NCBI GenBank assembly: GCA_014380545.1
Contig: JACMJP010000296.1
Location: 1-10,964 of the forward strand
Source of the DNA: Chitinophagales bacterium
GTDB taxonomy: Bacteria > Bacteroidota > Bacteroidia > Chitinophagales > BACL12
Direction: 5' to 3'
DNA length: 10,964 nucleotides
Below are positions 6,868-10,964 of this stretch, in pieces. Within the stretch, counting starts at the first letter, position 1. Each line of letters starts with the position of its first letter. Made by a program: the position numbers and the translations under genes. Under the pieces are notes generated by a model. It was not told where the DNA came from. It worked only from the letters and a program-made list of their open reading frames with translations, and searched no databases.

Positions 6868-9393
6868 ATGAAAAAACTCATCGCCTCCGCAATTGTATTT
6901 TGCACACTAAATACATTTGCACAAACCCAACCCAACATTATCTTCATCATGCTTGATGACCTGAATGATTATGTAGAAGATTTTAACGGCCACCCACAGG
7001 TGCAAACCCCCAACCTCACCGAAATAGGAAATGCCGGAACTGTATTTTACAATAACTATTGCAGTGCCCCGGGCTGCGGACCCAGCCGTACAAGTTTGCT
7101 TTCAGGAAAAGATATTGATTACACACAGGTGTATAACAATAATGATTATGCTTCTAATTTCCGGGGGAATTTTAATGTCGCAAAAAATAACGCTGAAGTA
7201 TTTTCACTGCCCGAAATATTGAAAGACACCGGTGGGTATTACACTTATGCCATCAATAAAATATTTCATAGCGAAGAGGAAAATGATTTTGATAATTCTG
7301 CGACCGCTGCATGTTCAAAGTCACAATCCTGGAATCGCTTAACTGTACTTGAAGAATCAGAAGAATTTACTGATCTCAGTTTTAATTATCAATTCGCTCC
7401 CATGCTCGACTGGGGTGTGCTGCCTGATTCGCTTGAACAATACATGGAAGATAACATGGCGGCAGACAGCGCTGTAGCTTTTATAAACCAGGTATCCGCT
7501 GGCACAGCAAATACCTGTGGCAAACCATTCTTTCTTGCAGTTGGTTTTCATCGCCCGCATCCCGGCAGGTTTATTCCTGAACAATATTATTCTGATTATT
7601 ACATGGATGATTATTACGAAGAACCTTTTACAAAACCTTTTAATGAACCGTATAATGCATTTCCCAATAACGGGATAATAATGCCTCCACAACCCGCAGA
7701 TTCAGCTTTTGCTGATTATTATGCACTGCCTTATAAAGGTGTTGCACAGGCCATGGCAGATGCAGGTGTTGTTCACATGATAGTTTCAAATCTTGTAGAT
7801 ACACTTGATCCGCTTCCTGAAATTGATCCGCTTTTAACGGATGCTGAAAGAAGGGAAATATTAAAACAATCCATTTTTGCCGATTATGTAATGAGTTATC
7901 TTGCCGCAGCAAAATTTGTGGATGCACAGGTGGGCAGAGTATATGATGCACTGCAAAGCGATCCTGATCTGCTGAATAATACAATTGTTGTCGTGTTCAG
8001 CGATAATGGTTTTTCCCTCGGCGAAAAAAGACACTGGACAAAGTGGAGTATGTGGGAAACTGATCTCAGAGTTCCGTTTATTATTACCGCACCAGGATTT
8101 ACAGGAAACCGGGTTTGTTATAAGAACACATCTTTGCTTGATGTATTTCCAACTGTTTGTGATCTTGTTGATGTGCCTTATCCGAAATTTTCTGATGGTT
8201 CAGATTATCTTGATGGTAGGTCACTCATGCCTTTGTTTACAAATGTAAATACAATGTGGGAGGAACCTGTTCTTTCAACTTTAAAAAGGCCGAATGGTCA
8301 GGGAAAATGTTTTTCGCATTACTCAGTGCGCAGCGATAGGTTTCATTATATTAAATACAAACCAAATAACGACGGAACAGTCGGAACAAATGTTTGTATG
8401 CCATCCGCAGATACAATCCAGCAGGAATTATATGATATTGGAATAAATCGTGAAACAGATCCCAATGAATGGAATAATCTTGTTTATGATCCGGATTATA
8501 CACCTGTTATTAATTATCTGCAACAATTTTTACCTGACAGTGCAATGTATATGCAACAACCCCTTGAAGCGCAAATTACAAATGGAAACATTGCATGTTT
8601 GTTAAATAATACAGCTGTATTAAAACTAAAAGCGAAAGTGTATAATACAAACGGTACCTTATTGGCAGGTGCATCTTTAAGTGCCTACACTTTAAGATGG
8701 AGCAATAATATTACCTCAGCAACAGCTACAGGATCAAATTATAATTTTAATATGGCTACCATTCCTGCAGCAACATACAGTGCAGGAAGTGAAATTATTT
8801 TTTATTTAAAGGTTACAGAAAACGCAACAGGAAAATTAGTTGCGTTTGATACAAAAACATATTATTTCAATGCGGCAAATACACCTGTTATTTCTTTTAA
8901 TAAATCTGTTTCAGGAACAACAGTAAGTATTATAGATTATAATATTACCGGTACATACACAAATACCAACTGGACTTTTGGTGATGGATATTCCACAGAA
9001 GACTTTCTTCCTGCCCCACATACATATGCAGGCTCCGGAACATATTCCATTAAAAACTTTGCATATTATGGTAATAAGCCAACCTGTAAAATAACGAAGA
9101 GCAAAAGTGTTACTATTGCATCTCCGCCAATGCGTTTAGCAGAAGAAGTTTTTGATTTTTCTATTTATCCGAACCCGGCACAAGATGTAATTGAAATTAC
9201 ATTTACTACTTCAGCTGCTAATGCAAACATGATGATGTTTAATGAGCTGGGGCAAATTGTTTTACAGCAGCGCATAGAAGATATGCATAACAATAAAATT
9301 TCAGTTAATATACATTATTTACCTGCGGGTATTTATTACATCAGAATTGGAAATGAAAATAATACCGCAACACAAAAATTTGAAGTGTACTAA
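6868..9393 (+). CDS. Secreted sulfatase with PKD-like and T9SS domains
   Basis: An 841-residue type I sulfatase (alkaline phosphatase superfamily) that should hydrolyse sulfate esters outside the cell. A signal peptide is cut near TFAQ (residue 19). The catalytic domain spans about 22-565: metal-binding LDD (Asp30, Asp31), the signature CGPSRTSLLSG with Cys70 as the formylglycine precursor and Arg74, GFHRPHPG at 227-233, FSDNG with Asp379 and Asn380, and the HWTKWSMWETDLRVP run at 389-403. The FHRPH, QSIFADYVMSYLAAAKFVDAQVG and HWTKWS segments are most like iduronate-2-sulfatase-type enzymes (SulfAtlas S1_7 or neighbours), but the substrate is not determined. Residues 566-675 look like a beta-sandwich linker, about 677-750 a PKD-like domain (NWTFGDG, PHTYAGSGTYSI), and 763-841 a type A T9SS sorting domain (IYPNPAQD to the C-terminus). 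Cys-type sulfatases need a maturase, which must be encoded elsewhere. No polysaccharide-utilisation genes adjoin it. Confidence 0.94.
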   Translation: MKKLIASAIVFCTLNTFAQTQPNIIFIMLDDLNDYVEDFNGHPQVQTPNLTEIGNAGTVFYNNYCSAPGCGPSRTSLLSGKDIDYTQVYNNNDYASNFRGNFNVAKNNAEVFSLPEILKDTGGYYTYAINKIFHSEEENDFDNSATAACSKSQSWNRLTVLEESEEFTDLSFNYQFAPMLDWGVLPDSLEQYMEDNMAADSAVAFINQVSAGTANTCGKPFFLAVGFHRPHPGRFIPEQYYSDYYMDDYYEEPFTKPFNEPYNAFPNNGIIMPPQPADSAFADYYALPYKGVAQAMADAGVVHMIVSNLVDTLDPLPEIDPLLTDAERREILKQSIFADYVMSYLAAAKFVDAQVGRVYDALQSDPDLLNNTIVVVFSDNGFSLGEKRHWTKWSMWETDLRVPFIITAPGFTGNRVCYKNTSLLDVFPTVCDLVDVPYPKFSDGSDYLDGRSLMPLFTNVNTMWEEPVLSTLKRPNGQGKCFSHYSVRSDRFHYIKYKPNNDGTVGTNVCMPSADTIQQELYDIGINRETDPNEWNNLVYDPDYTPVINYLQQFLPDSAMYMQQPLEAQITNGNIACLLNNTAVLKLKAKVYNTNGTLLAGASLSAYTLRWSNNITSATATGSNYNFNMATIPAATYSAGSEIIFYLKVTENATGKLVAFDTKTYYFNAANTPVISFNKSVSGTTVSIIDYNITGTYTNTNWTFGDGYSTEDFLPAPHTYAGSGTYSIKNFAYYGNKPTCKITKSKSVTIASPPMRLAEEVFDFSIYPNPAQDVIEITFTTSAANANMMMFNELGQIVLQQRIEDMHNNKISVNIHYLPAGIYYIRIGNENNTATQKFEVY

Positions 9394-9399
9394 ATAAAA

Positions 9400-9909
9400 T
9401 TAAATATTATTGATGACAAAAACTTTTGCTTCACCCAGGTCATCAATAATATTTTTTTCAAATTTTAATCCGCACTTTAATAAAACATTTTGAGAAGCCG
9501 TGTTTTCAGGATGTGTAAGTGCACACAAGCTATCCAATTTGCAAACCGTAAATGCATACTCAATAATTGCCTTACTCATTTCAGTAGCGTATCCTTTTCC
9601 CCAGGATGATTTACTGAACCTGTAACCAAATTCATATCCATCACCATTAGCATTTTTTCTTAATACAAAAGAACCAATACGTCTATCGGTTTCTTTTTCA
9701 ACACATATCCAGTTGCCAAAACGTTTATCATCAGGAGAAGTATTCTTTATCTTTTCATACGCCTTCATCACATCTTCCTGTGTTTTTGATGGCGGACGTA
9801 TATAGCGCATAATATCTTCATCTGTATCCAGTTCAAATACAAGATCAATATCTGCATCTGTCCATTCCCTTAAATACAACCTTTCGCTTTCAAGAATTAT
9901 TTTTTGCAT
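9400..9909 (-). CDS. GNAT acetyltransferase, RimJ/RimL type
   Basis: A 169-residue protein of the Acetyltransf_3 group of GNAT enzymes, normal length for the family, cytoplasmic. The N-terminus LESERLYLREWTDADIDLVFEL is the typical first strand and helix. GNWICVEKETDRRIGSFVL is the central sheet, FGYRFSKSSWGKGYATEM (94-111) contains the acetyl-CoA pyrophosphate-binding loop (WGKGYATE), and HPENTASQNVLLKCGLKF (133-150) is the usual Asn-rich helix and following strand. Relatives acetylate ribosomal protein N-termini, amino acids or small molecules; the substrate here is unknown. It is convergent with the sulfatase gene, the two stop codons being only 6 nt apart, and its last 19 codons carry a strong inverted repeat (separate entry). 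No good promoter was found upstream. Confidence 0.93.
   Translation of the reverse strand: MQKIILESERLYLREWTDADIDLVFELDTDEDIMRYIRPPSKTQEDVMKAYEKIKNTSPDDKRFGNWICVEKETDRRIGSFVLRKNANGDGYEFGYRFSKSSWGKGYATEMSKAIIEYAFTVCKLDSLCALTHPENTASQNVLLKCGLKFEKNIIDDLGEAKVFVINNI
9402..9458 (+). terminator. 16-bp perfect hairpin, terminator inside the GNAT gene end
   Basis: AAATATTATTGATGAC (9402-9417) and its exact reverse complement (9439-9454) flank a 21-nt loop; T residues continue to 9458. On the plus strand this is a stem followed by a T-run 9 nt after the sulfatase stop codon. On the minus strand the stem is followed by AATTTTATTTAG, so it may work in both directions. Both arms are coding sequence of the GNAT gene (residues NIIDD and VINNI). 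Confidence 0.75.
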
Positions 9910-9996
9910 TTTCTTTTATGGCTTTTAAATTATACTTAAAAATTGTTGCTGAAGACTGTTGACTGCTTACTTTTGGTTTGTTAACTGCATTCCCAT

Positions 9997-10359
9997 TTAC
10001 CCTTCTTTCTTTTTCACTAAAAAATAATAATCGTTCTCTATAGGCAAATATCCGTATTCATAACAATAATAGTATGTTGTTCCTTTTTTTGTAATATATA
10101 CTGATGTGAAGTACTGAAAATTAAAACCTCTCTTCAGCAGTCTTTCTTTACTCGCCTTAGCAGTGTCTTCAGGGTTTAGTTCTTCCAGAATTTTCCTGTT
10201 TTTACGCAGGATGTTGTTAACGTTGCGCATATAATTGGTTACATCAGATTTCTGGCGGTTGTTGTACAAATTCCGACAGGCATCAGAACAGAATTTTTTA
10301 TCAATCCTTCCTTTAATTACATCGCCGCATTCAAGACAAAGTTTTTTTTCTTCAGGCAT
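9997..10359 (-). CDS. Small zinc-ribbon protein, function unknown
   Basis: A 119-residue cytoplasmic protein with an N-terminal zinc ribbon: Cys8 and Cys11 (CLECG), then Cys24 and Cys28 (KKFCSDACRNLYNN), a C-x2-C-x12-C-x3-C pattern with the GRIDKKFCSD turn. A Lys/Arg/Asn-rich helix follows (NYMRNVNNILRKNRKILEEL, about 42-61), then a beta-rich, Tyr-rich C-terminal part (YYYCYEYGYLPIENDYYFLV). The start at 10359 is preferred; an in-frame ATG at 10392 would add 11 residues encoded by A-rich leader-like DNA, and the predicted transcript start near 10413 allows both. The ribbon suggests nucleic acid or protein binding, but nothing confirms this. Similar small proteins occur in Bacteroidota, as far as I recall. 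It appears to be a single-gene unit with its own promoter. Confidence 0.85.
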   Translation of the reverse strand: MPEEKKLCLECGDVIKGRIDKKFCSDACRNLYNNRQKSDVTNYMRNVNNILRKNRKILEELNPEDTAKASKERLLKRGFNFQYFTSVYITKKGTTYYYCYEYGYLPIENDYYFLVKKKEG

Positions 10360-10374
10360 TAAATTATTTTTTTT

Positions 10375-10407
10375 AACCCCCAAATACGTCAAACCACATT
10401 CGGGGTT
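10375..10407 (-). promoter_or_regulatory. Leader hairpin of the zinc-ribbon mRNA
   Basis: AACCCC (10407-10402, minus strand) can pair with GGGGTT (10380-10375), with two more A-T pairs inside after a G-G mismatch. If transcription starts near 10413, this hairpin lies in the leader, just before the start at 10359; the alternative start at 10392 would be in the loop. It may influence which start is used. Confidence 0.3.
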
Positions 10408-10419
10408 CGTTTACCGGGA

Positions 10420-10449
10420 TAAATATACTAACTTTTACCCGACAACAAA
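10420..10449 (-). promoter_or_regulatory. Promoter of the zinc-ribbon gene
   Basis: On the minus strand TTTG (10449-10446) is followed after 18 nt by TATATTTA (10427-10420), a 7/8 match to TAnnTTTG. CGGG/CCCG arms with a bulged A (10415-10422 and 10434-10441) flank the -7 region, and ACAAACG-like repeats start at 10445, 10455 and 10475 on the plus strand. These could be an operator. Confidence 0.55.
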
Positions 10450-10655
10450 CGACTACAAACGGGTATATCCGCATACAAATGGCAACTATATATCAGTTGG
10501 GACAAGAAACAAAAATGGAATTTAAAAAGGCAAGTTTTTAATTTTTTTTAAGGCTGTTTATTTTTGAATTTCAAAACATTCTAAAGCGATAACTTTAAAT
10601 AAACCTACCTAATATAAAGAACTATTTGCAGCTAACTAATGAGAGAAATATTATT

Positions 10656-10808
10656 TCATTTCTTTAGTTTACGTTCTTTTACCGCACTGCTATTTTCTGG
10701 TATGCTTGCTTTTAATACTTCGTCAAGCGTACCGTAAATTTTTAATTTAGTATCGTACTTTTCAGAACGAGTTTTTTTTACAGGTTTTTTCTTTACTGTT
10801 TTACCCAT
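10656..10808 (-). CDS. 50-residue basic protein, function unknown
   Basis: A short gene encoding a 50-residue protein with a Lys/Arg-rich N-terminus (MGKTVKKKPVKKTRSEKY), a compact middle part (YDTKLKIYGTLDEVLKASIP, 18-37) and a Lys-rich end (KERKLKK). The middle part looks like a short strand followed by a helix. I recall similar small Lys-rich proteins with a K-L-x-I-x-G-T/S-x-D/E-core in Bacteroidota, but cannot check this or give a function. The ATG at 10808 is the only ATG in the frame, and a full consensus promoter ends 4 nt before it, so the mRNA would be leaderless or nearly so. It follows the transposase end on the same strand with a 26-nt spacer and could be an element passenger or a neighbour of the insertion. 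Confidence 0.72.
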   Translation of the reverse strand: MGKTVKKKPVKKTRSEKYDTKLKIYGTLDEVLKASIPENSSAVKERKLKK

Positions 10809-10812
10809 ACCA

Positions 10813-10842
10813 CAAATATAAAAAAAAATCTGATTTACGCAA
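10813..10842 (-). promoter_or_regulatory. Consensus promoter of the 50-residue gene
   Basis: On the minus strand TTG (10842-10840) and TATATTTG (10820-10813, full match to TAnnTTTG) are separated by 19 nt. The -7 element ends 4 nt before the ATG, placing the transcript start at about the start codon. The -33 TTG lies in the loop-side of the transposase terminator hairpin. Confidence 0.7.
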
Positions 10843-10852
10843 TCAGATTTTT
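10821..10852 (-). terminator. Intrinsic terminator of the transposase gene
   Basis: AAAAATCTGATT (minus strand, 10852-10841) pairs perfectly over 12 bp with AATCAGATTTTT (10835-10824) around a 5-nt loop, and the T-run continues to 10821. The transposase stop codon (10837-10835) falls at the loop and stem junction, so the stem overlaps the last codons. Confidence 0.78.
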
Positions 10853-10964
10853 GTATTTTAATCTCACTTCTGACTTAGCAAGAAACTTTTCTAACTTTTC
10901 TGTATCGGTTATTTTTCTGTTATTAAACCTTGCAGAAAATTCATGTAAGTATCTGTCAAGATGT
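10835..10964 (-). CDS. IS1595/ISXO2-type transposase, C-terminal end (partial)
   Basis: The last 42 residues of a longer protein, open to the right edge of the window (first complete codon at 10963). HLDRYLHEFSARFNNRK, then ITDTEKLEKFLAKSEVRLKYKNLIA, matches the usual C-terminal end of the DDE transposases of the IS1595 family (ISXO2-like domain), where an H-x3-Y-x3-F-x2-R-F/Y-N-x-R helix is followed by a short segment ending near LTYK-L. The catalytic residues are outside the window, so whether the element is intact is unknown. The gene ends in its own terminator hairpin. The call rests on this helix pattern only. Confidence 0.7.
   Translation of the reverse strand, partial: HLDRYLHEFSARFNNRKITDTEKLEKFLAKSEVRLKYKNLIA

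Noticed and set aside
6705..6950. 81-residue minus-strand frame overlapping the sulfatase start
   Set aside because: Lys/Ile-rich reading of AT-rich DNA, antisense to the sulfatase signal peptide, with no motif.
7357..8248. Several frames of 87 to 114 residues within the sulfatase gene
   Set aside because: They overlap the sulfatase core motifs and show no domain or start signal of their own.
10235..10525. 96-residue plus-strand frame
   Set aside because: It is antisense to the zinc ribbon and runs across its promoter region; no protein-like features.
1..10964. CRISPR arrays, tRNA or rRNA genes, riboswitches
   Set aside because: No regularly spaced direct repeats, cloverleaf or conserved rRNA segments were seen on either strand by eye.

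Overview
The window looks like a chromosomal stretch from a low-GC member of the Bacteroidota. Three things point there: two secreted proteins end in type IX secretion (T9SS) sorting domains with a YPNP motif; the clearest promoters match the Bacteroidota pattern of a TTG-type -33 element and a TAnnTTTG -7 element; and Shine-Dalgarno sequences are not evident before the start codons. The order (Chitinophagales, Saprospirales or similar) cannot be fixed from the sequence.

Layout, left to right. (1) The C-terminal two thirds of a YifB/ComM-type Mg-chelatase-like AAA+ ATPase, cut by the left edge. (2) A secreted transglutaminase-like protein with an intact Cys-His-acid set and a Ser/Thr/Asn/Lys-rich tail. 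(3) On the minus strand, a 97-residue cysteine-containing lipoprotein of unknown role and a 702-residue T9SS-exported beta-propeller protein, separated by a good intrinsic terminator. (4) Divergent from that, a 494-residue all-helical cytoplasmic protein of unknown function behind a textbook Bacteroidota promoter. (5) A 399-nt spacer holding a locally GC-richer, hairpin-forming patch that may be a dispersed repeat. (6) A large secreted sulfatase (iduronate-2-sulfatase-like) with a PKD-type domain and a T9SS tail. (7) Convergent with it, a RimJ/RimL-type GNAT acetyltransferase whose last codons form a 16-bp perfect inverted repeat that can terminate the sulfatase transcript. (8) A small zinc-ribbon protein. 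(9) At the right edge, a 50-residue basic protein not predicted by a longer-ORF scan, and the C-terminal end of an IS1595/ISXO2-type transposase.

The genes do not form one obvious pathway. Most are single-gene units with their own promoter or terminator. The shared theme is export: four of the ten protein genes have signal peptides, and two use T9SS. The sulfatase suggests use of sulfated glycans, but no SusC/D pair, glycoside hydrolase or sulfatase-maturating enzyme is present here. No convincing undescribed multi-gene system is visible. The most interesting sequence-level features are the two places where regulatory signals are packed into coding DNA: the terminator inside the GNAT gene end, and the transposase terminator overlapped by the promoter of an apparently leaderless small gene.
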